From assembly GCA_943787265.1 (NCBI GenBank), contig CALSLT010000041.1, forward strand, positions 1-64,000: a stretch of 64,000 bases of DNA. Direction: 5' to 3'. Below, in pieces: positions 55,227-64,000 of the stretch. The notes under the pieces were generated by a model. The model searched no databases. It saw only the letters and a program-made list of their open reading frames with translations, and was not told the origin of the DNA. How positions within the stretch are numbered: position 1 is the stretch's first letter; the number at the start of each line of letters is the position of its first letter. The position numbers and the translations under genes were made by a program. The stretch comes from an uncultured Planctomycetaceae bacterium (lineage in GTDB: Bacteria; Planctomycetota; Planctomycetia; Planctomycetales; Planctomycetaceae).

Positions 55227-56267
55227 TTATTCCGCGGTTGATACTGCGGTACCTGCCGACGGGACTGAGCTTCGCGTTCCTGGGGCGCCGAGCGGGTGCA
55301 TCAGGTGATCGATCAGCACGTTTTCCATGATGATGCCGTGAACATCGTCGCCTTCTGTGATGACTCCGACGCTTTCGCCCGAGTCACGAATTGCCAGCAG
55401 GGCCGTGAGTCGCGTCGATTCAGCTGGAATTCGGGGCATTATTCGAACCATTGATTCCGCGGGGCGGGAACCAAGTTCAAGATCGAGGACCCGGACATAC
55501 CCGAACCAGTCAGTCGAAGATTTGTGACGTCGCACGGGGATGTGAGTCAGATGATTTTCACGTGCGTATTCCAGAAGTGTTTCGCGACTCGCGTTCTCCT
55601 CTTCTCCGAGAATTGTTTCGGTAGGGATCATGATTTCAGAGATTGGACGCGTTGCGTCGTGCAGCAGGCCATGCACAAGGATTCCCTGCTGATTGGTCAG
55701 GACACCGTGTTCGTGTCCTTTGCTAAGGACTTGGATCAGGCGGTGGCGGCCGAGAAGGAAGTCGACCTGATTTGACGTCGCGGAACTGAGTTTTTCAAGC
55801 AGTCGCGCGATCCAGACTAGGGGCATCGAGGCTGGCAGGAACGATCGGTAGAACAACTGGAATAAGCGACTGTTGTTGCGGAGCAGTTTTGTGGGGGCTC
55901 GGAAGTAAAGGTTCTTGGGCATCAACTCGCCAAAGACAAAGATCACCGGAGCAAAAAGTAGTGTTGCTCCAACTTCGACAACGCTGCTGGGCGAATCGAT
56001 AAACGCTTCCGCTCCGAGACCGATGGCAATGGTTGTCAGGTAGTTTGCGATGTTATTGCCGACCAGCGTCGTGGCGACGAAGAATTCCGGGTTCTGAACG
56101 AACCACAGCAGCCGCTTAGCAACACTGTCACCGGTGTGAGCGTCAATGCTTAGCCGCAGAAAGCTGACTCGGTAAAAGCCGGTTTCTGAGCCGCTGAAGA
56201 ATGCGGACAGACGCACTCCGACGACAAACAGCGAGCCCGCGATTGCCAGTAGCAGCCAGAAATTCAT
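55227..56267 (-). CDS. CNNM/CorC-like (HlyC-type) membrane protein
   Basis: 346 residues. The CNNM (DUF21) membrane domain takes up residues 1-165 with GSETGFYRVSFLRL and FGELMPKNLYFRAPTKL. A CBS-pair region follows (VLTNQQGILVHGLLHDATRP, EIMIPTET; HIPVRRHKSSTDWFGYVRVL). The family includes Mg/Co and Na-linked divalent cation transporters. It starts 7 bp after the second CNNM protein of the operon. The C-terminal CorC/HlyC ligand domain is missing. Confidence 0.85.
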   Translation of the reverse strand: MNFWLLLAIAGSLFVVGVRLSAFFSGSETGFYRVSFLRLSIDAHTGDSVAKRLLWFVQNPEFFVATTLVGNNIANYLTTIAIGLGAEAFIDSPSSVVEVGATLLFAPVIFVFGELMPKNLYFRAPTKLLRNNSRLFQLFYRSFLPASMPLVWIARLLEKLSSATSNQVDFLLGRHRLIQVLSKGHEHGVLTNQQGILVHGLLHDATRPISEIMIPTETILGEEENASRETLLEYARENHLTHIPVRRHKSSTDWFGYVRVLDLELGSRPAESMVRIMPRIPAESTRLTALLAIRDSGESVGVITEGDDVHGIIMENVLIDHLMHPLGAPGTRSSVPSAGTAVSTAE

Positions 56268-56274
56268 GCGTTAC

Positions 56275-57561
56275 CTAGCTGCCTTTCTGGTCGGTTGAAG
56301 ATTGCGGGGTGACATGCACGACGAAGTGTTGCCGCGAAGTCTGTTCAAGGACTGATAATTCAAAACCTTGCCACTGACACTGGTCGCCGACTTCCGGGAT
56401 GCGCTGCAGTTGCTCGTGGAAAACTCCAGCGACAGTGACCTGCCCATCGACTTCCGGTTCGAACTCAATATTAAGACGACGGCTGAGATAACGGAGCGAG
56501 GTCATGCCATCGACATGCCAGGTGTTTTCGTCTTTGCTTTGAACAGGGTCGCGTTGCAGGACTCGCCTGGCGCGGCTGGGTTCTGCTGACAGAATCGAAT
56601 CCACGATGTCTTCATAAGTGACGACGCCGATGGTCTCGCCGAACTCGTTGACAACTGACGCGAGTGATAGCGAGGCATCTTCCAGACGCTGCAGAACCTG
56701 GGCGACGGGGGCGCACCACGGGATGTGAATGACTTCTTCTGCTGCGTTTTCGAGATTCTGCTTCGCCAGAACTGTGAAGCTGGCAAGCGGAACGGCCCCG
56801 ATGACGTTGTCGCCTTCTTCAGCAAGGATCACCAGGTAGTCAGCAGGGATGGGCGTGTCGGCAAGGTCCGAGAGATGCACCGGAGCAGCCACCGCTCGAT
56901 AGGTTCCTCGGGGACGCATGACTTCTTCGACGGGAATCTCGGACAGATCGAGAATGTTGTGCAGGACCAGGCGTTCCTGGCGAAGAACTGACTGATTGCC
57001 TGCGGAATTCTCAATGGCCTGTTCCAGATCTTCTGGATGAAGGTACGGCTCACGTTTTATTTCCGGCCAAAACACACGGCGGAGCGAACGCGTGACGGAT
57101 TCAAACGTCGGAGCAAGCGGGTCAAACAATTGGACAGCGAATGCCAGCGGGAAACTGACGAGGCGAGCCAGTGGCTGGCGGAACATTACCGCGCTACTTT
57201 TCGGGACAACCTCGCCGAACACGATCATCAGGCTGAGATTCAGAATGCCGAAGATCCCGGCCGCAGCACTATTTCCACTTGCAACCAGCTTGCCCGAGAT
57301 TACGACTCCGCAGGCAAAGAAGGTCAGGTTGATCAGCAGATTCCAGAACAGGACCGCTGTCAGCAGTCGATCGGGTTCTTTGAGCAAACCGACAATAATG
57401 CGTTCGCTCGGACGATCGTTTTGTTGAAACGTCTGAATCTCTTCCGTCGACAGAAAGAAGAGGGCCGTTTCACTGGCCGAAAAGAATCCGGAGCCGATCA
57501 ACAGGCACAGCATGGCCGACATCAGCAAAAGAGCGTCGGGATTCTCAAGCAGTGCCTGCAT
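56275..57561 (-). CDS. CNNM/CorC-like transporter with CBS and CorC_HlyC domains
   Basis: 428 residues. CNNM domain with the characteristic SGFFSASETALFFLS and FGEVVPKSSAVMFRQPLA (residues about 24-150). Two CBS domains follow (VEEVMRPRGTYRAVAA; ASVVNEFGETIGVVTYEDI). A C-terminal CorC_HlyC domain (residues about 350-415, ending HVDGMTSLRYLSRRLNIEF / HEQLQRIPEVGDQCQWQGF) completes the standard architecture. It starts 14 bp after the ABC permease. Divalent-cation export or efflux is the likely role. Confidence 0.87.
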   Translation of the reverse strand: MQALLENPDALLLMSAMLCLLIGSGFFSASETALFFLSTEEIQTFQQNDRPSERIIVGLLKEPDRLLTAVLFWNLLINLTFFACGVVISGKLVASGNSAAAGIFGILNLSLMIVFGEVVPKSSAVMFRQPLARLVSFPLAFAVQLFDPLAPTFESVTRSLRRVFWPEIKREPYLHPEDLEQAIENSAGNQSVLRQERLVLHNILDLSEIPVEEVMRPRGTYRAVAAPVHLSDLADTPIPADYLVILAEEGDNVIGAVPLASFTVLAKQNLENAAEEVIHIPWCAPVAQVLQRLEDASLSLASVVNEFGETIGVVTYEDIVDSILSAEPSRARRVLQRDPVQSKDENTWHVDGMTSLRYLSRRLNIEFEPEVDGQVTVAGVFHEQLQRIPEVGDQCQWQGFELSVLEQTSRQHFVVHVTPQSSTDQKGS

Positions 57562-57575
57562 TTTTAGTGACTGTA

Positions 57576-59318
57576 TCAGCCCTTGTCGGAAGTGCTTCGG
57601 CCTAATGCGACGTCAAATTCGCTGACTGCCGGAACCAGCATCGCCAGAGTTGTGAATCCGTAAGCGGCGGCGATTGACAGCGAAACGCCCAGTGTGCCGC
57701 CCAGCAGGAATGTCGTGATCGCGTAAAACGTCAACACGGGGAGCAGCCCACCCGCCATCCACAGGGCTGGCGACGGATTGCGGAACGTGAGCGATTGCCC
57801 CAGTCCGAGACTGCCAACACCAATGAAGAGAATGAACGCGCCGATCTGGTTTCCAAATGAGCCGCGCGTTTCGACCAGCAGAATCATCAGGATGAAGATC
57901 CCGATGAAGAGGAAGAAGATCGTGCCCATGCTGTTTGCGATGGCCTGGCGGGAGCTCCAGAAAACGAGTCCTGAATGCAGACCGAGCATCGCGGCGAAGG
58001 ACACCAGCGACAGAAAACCGATTCCCAGATAGATGCCGTTTTCGAGCGTCATTGATCCTTCAGCAACGAACCATGCGGCGATTGCCAGCGGAATCAAGGC
58101 CAGTTCTTTTGTGTTGTAGAGAACGCCGCCGAGCTTGCCGTAGACAAACTCTTTCGCGGAGATATCAGTGGCCACGAGCAGGTCCAGAGTCTGCCCGTCG
58201 CGTTCGCTGGTGATTGAAGTGGCAGCCTGCGCGTTGATCAGCATCAGCCCGAGAATACCGAGACTCACAAAGGCGAAGACAGGTCGCGAAACCATGCCGA
58301 GAATCAACTCGCCCGAATCGCCCGATAGAATCGCGCTGTAGAAGATCGTTGCGGCCATGAACAGATAGGCCAGTTTGATGAAGACGACTCGGCGGCCGTA
58401 AGCGCGGGTTCGCATTTCCCGCCAGATGACCGGGTTCGACCAGATTCGGCGATGGCGAACGACCGATGCCGACTCGCCGGATTCTGAATCAGCAGATTCC
58501 GTTTCCGGCTGGATGAAGAGTTTTCGAGACGGGTTCCAGACTCGCAGCCGGTTGATTGAGATTGCCGTCAGAGCGGCCGACAACAGACAGAGTGCGATCA
58601 CTGAATCGACCGCGGGAAGCGAGCCTGGCGTTGTGATCAACGGATCAGCGAGTGGTGAGGTGATCTCCAGCACGGCTCGGAACGGACTGAATGCTGCGGC
58701 CCACTCGCCGACGATCGAATGAGCAGGCGATAGAGCGACGATCGTTTCGATGGCTCCCAGATAAACGACCAGACCTAGCACGCTTGTTGCGAGTGTTTGA
58801 AATGTCTTTTCCTTGAGAAACGCAATGAGTGCAGCCCAGCTCCCGGCCAGCAACGCCGTCACAAAACAGATGGCTATCAGCCAGAAAATCTGGTGAGCGG
58901 CGATTCCACCGAGCAGTTGCAGGAAGAGGAAGACCGGGGCCGAAATCAGAATTAGAGTGCCCACCTGTAGGACACTGGCGAAGAGTTTGCCCAGCACAAT
59001 CTCGTGATTCGACAGGTCTGTCATCAGCAAGAGGATGAGTGTCTGTCGGTCTTTTTCCTGTGCGATGTTTCCGGCTGTAAACAGCAGCGAAAAGAAAAGC
59101 ACCAGGGAAAGTTGCACGAAGGCCAGGATCTGAAATACCTGTTGGCCGAAACCGGCCATCGCAGAAATTCCGCGGACATCCTGAAAGCCGAACGTGACCT
59201 GCCCGGCCGTCCACAACAGGACGAACAGCAGTCCGATATAGCCTGAACGGATCAGGTAGTGACGAAATTGTCGCGGTAATGTCAGAACTTCGCGACTGAA
59301 AATCGGGCCGGCGATCAA
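57576..59318 (-). CDS. Doubled ABC-2 type permease
   Basis: 580 residues with a TTG start (GGGAAC upstream). Two permease modules are fused: the motif GNIAQEKDRQTLILLLMTDL, then SNHEIVLGKL, in the first half recurs as ITSERDGQTLDLLVATDISA, then KEFVYGKL, in the second. About 12 membrane helices are predicted overall. A soluble segment of about 50 residues (KLFIQPETESADSESGESAS) separates the halves. Such half-transporters normally pair with an ABC ATPase, which is not next to this gene, so it must act in trans. Substrate unknown. Confidence 0.82.
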   Translation of the reverse strand: MIAGPIFSREVLTLPRQFRHYLIRSGYIGLLFVLLWTAGQVTFGFQDVRGISAMAGFGQQVFQILAFVQLSLVLFFSLLFTAGNIAQEKDRQTLILLLMTDLSNHEIVLGKLFASVLQVGTLILISAPVFLFLQLLGGIAAHQIFWLIAICFVTALLAGSWAALIAFLKEKTFQTLATSVLGLVVYLGAIETIVALSPAHSIVGEWAAAFSPFRAVLEITSPLADPLITTPGSLPAVDSVIALCLLSAALTAISINRLRVWNPSRKLFIQPETESADSESGESASVVRHRRIWSNPVIWREMRTRAYGRRVVFIKLAYLFMAATIFYSAILSGDSGELILGMVSRPVFAFVSLGILGLMLINAQAATSITSERDGQTLDLLVATDISAKEFVYGKLGGVLYNTKELALIPLAIAAWFVAEGSMTLENGIYLGIGFLSLVSFAAMLGLHSGLVFWSSRQAIANSMGTIFFLFIGIFILMILLVETRGSFGNQIGAFILFIGVGSLGLGQSLTFRNPSPALWMAGGLLPVLTFYAITTFLLGGTLGVSLSIAAAYGFTTLAMLVPAVSEFDVALGRSTSDKG

Positions 59319-59471
59319 ACGGGCGTTCCCGGAATTACGATGATGAAGTGGCTGCTGGAGATGAATCGTCGAAATAATCTACGTGCAACGGCATGCCGAA
59401 GCTAAGAATTGGATCGCAGATTATAGGCACCAGCTCTGTCGGCTCCACCCTCGTTGGGCAATATCGACGAT

Positions 59472-59813
59472 TTAATATCTCAACATGCCCGGTTCGATCT
59501 CGACCGCCCAGACGTCGATTCCGCCGGCCATGCTTTGAGCTGTGGAGAATCCCTGCTGCCTCAGCCAATTGGCGACTCGCAGGCTTCGACCGCCATGATG
59601 GCAGTGAATGATGATCTCAGACTCGCGGTGTTCTTCCAGTTCGCCGACTCGTTCGGCCATTTCACTCATCGGGAGCAGCGTCGTCCCTTCGATTTTGACG
59701 GCGTCGTACTCGGACGTTTCGCGGCAATCGACGAAAAGAAATTGATCGCCGGCATCAACCTTGGCTTTGACAGATGGGCAATCGATTTCGAGCGGAACTT
59801 CCTGAGCAGACAT
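59472..59813 (-). CDS. Rhodanese-like domain protein
   Basis: Start set at ATG 59813 (MSAQEVPLEIDCPSVKAKVD); the upstream ATG at 59879 lies inside an intergenic repeat. 113 residues, a single rhodanese domain. DCRETSEYDAVKIEGTTLLP is the N-terminal signature, and the active-site loop is IIHCHHGGRS with Cys71. It may carry out sulfur transfer or act as a redox/regulatory domain. No neighbour reveals the partner. Confidence 0.87.
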   Translation of the reverse strand: MSAQEVPLEIDCPSVKAKVDAGDQFLFVDCRETSEYDAVKIEGTTLLPMSEMAERVGELEEHRESEIIIHCHHGGRSLRVANWLRQQGFSTAQSMAGGIDVWAVEIEPGMLRY

Positions 59814-59869
59814 ATCGAAAATACCTTGAAAAATTGACGACCTGAAGCGACCGGAAAGATCATTCTGAG

Positions 59870-59943
59870 GAACCACCAATGGACACGAATAAACACGAAT
59901 TTGACAGAAGGAATTAGTGTTTATTCGTGTCTATTAGTGGTTC
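59870..59943. repeat. Inverted repeat (AACCACGAAT family, copy 2)
   Basis: Left arm 59870-59901 and right arm 59912-59943 are inverted, 29 of 32 positions matching (GAACCACCAATGGACACGAA...). The arm matches the copy at 9711-9787 (GAACCACGAATGGACACGAA...). It sits just upstream of the rhodanese gene. Confidence 0.88.
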
Positions 59944-60018
59944 GCAAGTCGGTCTATTGTCAATGAAAGAGGGCTGTTCGGCAGCCACAATGCCAACTCG
60001 CGTTTGACGACAACCAGA

Positions 60019-60222
60019 TTAATTTGGGGGAGGGAATCCGTGTCGATCGTCGGCGGGCTTGTCGTCAGAGCCGACGGCTTCTTTGACGAATTTCGCGAAC
60101 TGCGATTTTGGCTGTCCTGCGTCGGTCGCGGCTTTGTCGCGTGCGGCTTTGCGGTCGGCCAGTTTCTGCTTGGCGACTCGGCGTTCGCGTTCTTTCTGCT
60201 TGGCTTTTTTGTCTTTGGCCAT
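60019..60222 (-). CDS. Small highly basic protein
   Basis: 67 residues, Lys/Arg/Ala-rich (MAKDKKAKQKERERRVAKQK) with an acidic C-terminal half (VGSDDKPADDRHGFPPPN). GAGGATT lies upstream of the ATG. A small charged helix of this kind could bind nucleic acid or a ribosomal complex, but no family is recognised. Confidence 0.65.
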   Translation of the reverse strand: MAKDKKAKQKERERRVAKQKLADRKAARDKAATDAGQPKSQFAKFVKEAVGSDDKPADDRHGFPPPN

Positions 60223-60374
60223 ATCTAAATCCTCGTCGGTAGATTCTCTGAAGTAAATTTCTCAGTCCGGGACGTTGCTGGTCGGCCTCACGAATTTAGC
60301 CTTGCCTGCACAGGCGGGTTGTAGAGGATGCCGCCGTGCAGTGGCAGTGGGGCAACGGTAATTGGCTCTAACGG

Positions 60375-63089
60375 CTATTGTTGACTTGGCCACGATGCTG
60401 TCTGAACTGCCTGGCCGTTCGCCGGCTGTTCATTCTGCGAATTTGCTGGTCGCAAGTGTGGGTTAGTCATGTGTGGTTGTCCGAAGCTTGCCTGGGTCGT
60501 CGGCGATGCCAGCACCTGATTCTGCCACGGCTGATTGTTCAGACCAGGTTGCTGCCAGTTTGCACTCCGCTGTTCGGCCGGTTGAGTCGAGTTGCTGAAC
60601 GCGACTGGCCGAGTGACGTCGGCTTGAGACGTTGGCATCTGCAACCACGGTTGGGCAGTCTGAGGATCGAGCCCCATCTGGTCAGCGAGCGATTGGCCGT
60701 GAATCTGTCGGACCGGAGCCTGCATGTTGGCCTGACCTGGGATTCCTTGGGAGTACGGCGGCGCTGCTCCGGGGAATTCCTGGTTGGGTAACTGCTGTGG
60801 TTGCTGAGTTTGGCCTGACGTACGGTCGTAGCTGAAGCGGGAGTTGCTCTCGTACAGGTTTGCTGGCTGCTGCGGGCCACCATTCGGAACAAAATTGCTC
60901 TGGTGCGTGCCGTTTCCAATTGGCTGTCCCTGTTGCTGAGTCTGACTCTGGCTGGTGTTGATCGGTGCGAGAGCTCCGGACCCGGCGGCCATGCCAAGTC
61001 GCATGGCCTGGCGGTCCGCTTCGGAATACTGCTGAATCCGCTGGCCTCGATCGATGCGAGCCATCGGCCGCTGCTCGTTGAAGCCGAGCTGCTGAATTTG
61101 CTGAGGATTGTTTCCGCCATTCATTGGCTGAAGTTGATTTGGCGGCGAGGACTGACCTTGTGAGTAGTAACCGTTGCCAGCCGGGAACTGATTCGACTGT
61201 CCGAACTGACCTGTCGGGACTTGCGAAGGCTGAGTGTTTAGCTGCGGAACACGACCATCGTATGGCCCCGCAGATGGTGCCGTGTTCTGAGGGCTGCCGC
61301 TTTGTCCGTAGAAACCGAGGCTTGGTGCAGTGTTACCTTGCCGTGGCTGTGTAACTCCAGGCTGGGCAGTTCCTGGTTGACCATTCCAAGCAGGATTTGC
61401 CGGAGCCAGACTCTGAATCGGATTTCCATACTGGTCTCGCGGCACAGCGTCAGGAGAGAGTCGTTGTGGGGCAGTCTGCTGCGATGGTGGTTGTATTCGG
61501 CCCGAATTCTGCGGGTTCGACCACTCGAACGCGGGATTCGTGCCGGGGTAAACGTTGTCGCCGTACTGTCTGTAAGCCTGATTCGGTTGCCCCTGTGGAG
61601 AAGCACGGTTCGGCTGACCGGAGTTTGGATTCGGGCTCTGGTACTGATTCGGCGCGAGGTTTTGAGGAACGGCCAACGTATTCGGTGGTTGAGACTGTCC
61701 GTACGGCGAACCCGGAAACTGTGGCGGTACTGACGACCCTTGCACACTCGTCTGGAACGGCGGTGTCTGCTGCCTCGGTTGCCCTTGCTGTTGTGGCGGG
61801 ACTGCCAGTGGCCCCGCTGGGTTTAACAGATGTGCGTAAGGATTCTGTTGAGGCGTGTTCTGGCTCTGAGGATCGCCGCCGCGTGCGGGCCCGCCACCTT
61901 GATACTGCTGATTCTGTCCTTGAGGATTCCAGTTAGGCTGAGGTGCCACGTTTCCGTTGCCCTGCGGCTGGAACTGCCCCGGAGCGTTGGTTTGTGGCGT
62001 GCCGTTCGACTGTCCCGGAGGGCCGATGTGCATGACGCCTGAATTTGCTGGCCAGCGGCGGTTCGATCCGGATGCCTGCTCAATATCACGCATCTGCTGA
62101 TTCAGGTCGGCGTCGTTGTTCAGTGCTCCTGATCGAGTGTCGTACGCTCGTTCCGCGGCGATCGCCCGCTTGACTCGCAAGTCTTCCTCGTAATCGTTGA
62201 GAATTCCCTCAGCTTGCCGTCGTTCGGCTCCCTGTTTTTTGAGTCGTCCCATTTCTGCCTGGATTTGCGACCAGGTGTTAAGTTCCTGCCCGTTTGAGTC
62301 GATGACGCCGCCGTCGCCGTTGATGGTCGGGCCAGCTTTGGCAAGTGATCCGTTGGCTCGGTTAATGATCCACGGAGCCGGCCTGGACGTGATGCCGGTC
62401 AGCGTTTCCTGAGCCTGCTGCTCGTCTCCAACCTGACGCAGCCAGGCGAGCGCGCCCTTCGGATCTCCGGAGTAGGCATAGGCTGCCGCCAGATTCACCT
62501 TGGCGATGGCCAGGTTTGGCTCGCGCGTGACGGCCTGCATCAAATATTGCCGAGCTTCGCCGAGGCGCCCCTGCTGAAGATACGAATAGCCAAGGTCGCT
62601 TAGCAGGTAGCCGTCTTCACGATTCGCACTAAGAGCTTCCAGGTAATGCCGCTCTGCTTCTTCGAACTGCTTGGACATGTCACTGATTCGGCCGAGCATG
62701 TGATGCGCGGTCGCGTGATGCGGTTCGATACTCAGCACTGTTTCGTATTGAATGCGGGCGTCGTCGTAGAGGCCCTTCTGCATCGAGTCGTTGCCTTTGG
62801 CGAGAAATTCCCGCAAACGGCCGACGTTGTTGATCCCGATCGCTGGAGTCTTTGCTCGCGTTTCGGCCGCTTTTGAGGATGCGTTCCGCCATCCTCGACC
62901 ACCAATCCGTGGCTTCGTCGCGCTGACCGATCGGTCAGTACCTGACGATGCTTTTTCAGTGGTCAGCGTTTTTTGTGGGTTGAGCGAGCTGAATAGCCCA
63001 TCGCTGAACATCGGCGTTTGACATCCGACAATCAACAGACACAGGCCGGAAGCAACAAATGGTGGGAGTTTGCGCATGAGGGCAACCAT
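60375..63089 (-). CDS. TPR lipoprotein with very long Q/N/P-rich tail
   Basis: 904 residues. Signal with lipobox LLIVGC (Cys23) predicts a membrane-anchored lipoprotein. Residues about 90-240 hold tetratricopeptide repeats (NVGRLREFLAKGNDSMQKGL; HMLGRISDMSKQFEEAERHY; QQGRLGEARQYLMQAVTREP). Residues about 340-904 are extremely rich in Gln, Pro, Asn and Gly (for example NPQGQNQQYQGGGPARGG), with no predicted fold. ATG 63089 and ATG 63077 are both possible starts. Its role is unknown; the tail may be disordered or a cell-surface spacer. Confidence 0.8.
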   Translation of the reverse strand: MVALMRKLPPFVASGLCLLIVGCQTPMFSDGLFSSLNPQKTLTTEKASSGTDRSVSATKPRIGGRGWRNASSKAAETRAKTPAIGINNVGRLREFLAKGNDSMQKGLYDDARIQYETVLSIEPHHATAHHMLGRISDMSKQFEEAERHYLEALSANREDGYLLSDLGYSYLQQGRLGEARQYLMQAVTREPNLAIAKVNLAAAYAYSGDPKGALAWLRQVGDEQQAQETLTGITSRPAPWIINRANGSLAKAGPTINGDGGVIDSNGQELNTWSQIQAEMGRLKKQGAERRQAEGILNDYEEDLRVKRAIAAERAYDTRSGALNNDADLNQQMRDIEQASGSNRRWPANSGVMHIGPPGQSNGTPQTNAPGQFQPQGNGNVAPQPNWNPQGQNQQYQGGGPARGGDPQSQNTPQQNPYAHLLNPAGPLAVPPQQQGQPRQQTPPFQTSVQGSSVPPQFPGSPYGQSQPPNTLAVPQNLAPNQYQSPNPNSGQPNRASPQGQPNQAYRQYGDNVYPGTNPAFEWSNPQNSGRIQPPSQQTAPQRLSPDAVPRDQYGNPIQSLAPANPAWNGQPGTAQPGVTQPRQGNTAPSLGFYGQSGSPQNTAPSAGPYDGRVPQLNTQPSQVPTGQFGQSNQFPAGNGYYSQGQSSPPNQLQPMNGGNNPQQIQQLGFNEQRPMARIDRGQRIQQYSEADRQAMRLGMAAGSGALAPINTSQSQTQQQGQPIGNGTHQSNFVPNGGPQQPANLYESNSRFSYDRTSGQTQQPQQLPNQEFPGAAPPYSQGIPGQANMQAPVRQIHGQSLADQMGLDPQTAQPWLQMPTSQADVTRPVAFSNSTQPAEQRSANWQQPGLNNQPWQNQVLASPTTQASFGQPHMTNPHLRPANSQNEQPANGQAVQTASWPSQQ

Positions 63090-63431
63090 CCGTGGTTGAG
63101 GCAGGAAGTCGACAGGCAGGACGCCAACCGGAGATAGAATCTTCCCGAAGTGATGAGAGGCGGATTTATACGAGCATCTCTGAATTCATGTCGAGATGAG
63201 GTTTCGACGGCAGATTGGGTTAGATATGGTTTCTTGATTACAGAAGTGAGGCGAATATCAGCCGCCTGCCACGCCTGGCCGGGGAAGTCCGCAGTGAACA
63301 AAGCAACTCTCATTCGACGCGCTGGCATGTCGGTTCCACCGGGGCGGCGTTCGACCCCGGAAACTTCACGGTCGGGTGGTGGTGAGCTAACCTCTGGGCT
63401 GCCCGCTTTTCAAACCGCAGGACGAAATCCC
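63090..63431. other. Non-coding divergent region
   Basis: 342 bp between the TPR lipoprotein (minus) and the last sulfatase (plus). No ORF with an SD and no repeat were found. Promoters for both genes must lie here but were not placed. Confidence 0.5.
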
Positions 63432-64000
63432 ATGACAAGATTGATTCCGGCCATCGTTGGCCTGTTTGCCCTGACGTTTTCCGGTCAGCCGACTCACGTC
63501 GAAGCTGCGGACCGCCCGAACGTCATCTTCTTCATCGCCGACGATGTCAGTTGGAACGACTACGGCTGCTACGGAAACCCGGCAGCTCGAACGCCGCATA
63601 TTGACGCTCTGGCGAAGAACGGAATTCGTTTCGACCAGGCATATCTCACGGCAAGTAGTTGCAGTCCGAGCCGGTCGAGCATCATCACGGGCCGATATCC
63701 ACACAACAATGGGAAGGCGGCCGAGCTGCACCAGCCGATTTCGTGGAACATTCCCTGGTTTCCCGAACTGCTCCGCGACGCCGGTTACTTCACCGCGATT
63801 AGCGGCAAGCATCACATGACGGCGACTAAGGGGCCGAAGGGTGAAACTCGGCCGAAGCCATTTGATTCTGTCGACGGCGGCAGATCGAAAGGCAACAGCG
63901 GCGGACACGCCAACTGGGTTAAGACGACGGAAGACCGGCCCAAGGACAAACCATTCTTCTTCTGGTTCGCCGCGTACGATGCTCACCGCGGGTGGGATGC
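63432..64000 (+). CDS. Secreted sulfatase, 3' truncated by the window end
   Basis: ATG 63432 (AGGA upstream) begins a signal peptide ending near residue 26 (PTHVEAADRP). The reading frame is open to the last base, giving 189 codons. FIADDVSWNDYGCYG supplies the metal aspartates; Cys77-S-P-S-R is the formylglycine motif. SGKHHMTATKG and FFFWFAAYDAHRGWD continue the N-terminal half of a heparan N-sulfatase-like sulfatase. Confidence 0.9.
   Translation, partial: MTRLIPAIVGLFALTFSGQPTHVEAADRPNVIFFIADDVSWNDYGCYGNPAARTPHIDALAKNGIRFDQAYLTASSCSPSRSSIITGRYPHNNGKAAELHQPISWNIPWFPELLRDAGYFTAISGKHHMTATKGPKGETRPKPFDSVDGGRSKGNSGGHANWVKTTEDRPKDKPFFFWFAAYDAHRGWD

Noticed and set aside
1..64000. CRISPR arrays, IS elements, phage genes, rRNA
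   Set aside because: No regularly spaced short repeats, transposase, integrase, capsid or rRNA sequence was seen. The exoprotein repeats are protein-coding.

Overview
The window looks like a chromosomal segment of a Planctomycetota bacterium (a Planctomycetales-type genome). Five secreted sulfatases with the C-x-P-S-R maturation motif point this way, together with a sialate O-acetylesterase, PQQ-type beta-propeller and prenyltransferase-like repeat proteins, a giant exoprotein carrying an LExRxLL-type N-terminal motif, an ECF sigma/FecR pair and an H4MPT/methanofuran-type C1 gene. Coding density is moderate, many genes are monocistronic, and several gene ends carry palindromic intergenic repeats. 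I see no phage, insertion sequence, CRISPR array or rRNA operon. The assignment is an inference from gene content; no marker-gene search was run.

Layout. 1-5.9 kb: a frameshifted HEAT-like gene, a secreted nitrilase-family hydrolase, a TVP38/TMEM64 membrane protein, a STAS protein and a translationally coupled pair of zinc-ribbon membrane proteins. 6-18.6 kb: a plus-strand series with a PQQ-like propeller protein, two small conserved proteins, a CobW/G3E-type GTPase, an unrecognised 645-residue protein, a tandem alpha/beta-hydrolase esterase, a sulfatase, a membrane-anchored prenyltransferase-repeat protein and a fumarylacetoacetate hydrolase-family enzyme. 18.7-21.8 kb: minus-strand RimI-like acetyltransferase, BON-domain protein, HisI and two small orphans. 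22.0-36.0 kb: a 4011-residue beta-strand-repeat/RTX exoprotein and a predicted outer-membrane protein upstream of it.

36.8-45.8 kb is a glycan-degradation locus: one sulfatase on plus, and on minus an ECF sigma factor, a FecR-like transmembrane anti-sigma protein with a long C-terminal domain, two sulfatases and a sialate O-acetylesterase. The order suggests an envelope-sensed regulon for sulfated, acetylated polysaccharide. 46-54 kb: tRNA-Cys with a clear terminator, a conserved unknown, the HrpA helicase, a methyltransferase, a DUF5989 protein and an MfnF-like C1-pathway protein. 54-59.3 kb: RtcA, two CNNM/CorC-like membrane proteins and a doubled ABC-2 permease on one strand. 59.4-64 kb: a rhodanese, a small basic protein, a TPR lipoprotein with a very long Q/N/P-rich tail, and the start of a fifth sulfatase cut by the window end.

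Features most worth a second look are the ECF-FecR-sulfatase-esterase locus, the internal duplications of the giant exoprotein, the palindromic intergenic repeats (two families present twice), a five-base tandem duplication breaking the first gene, and an esterase half-domain whose nucleophile serine is replaced by glutamate.
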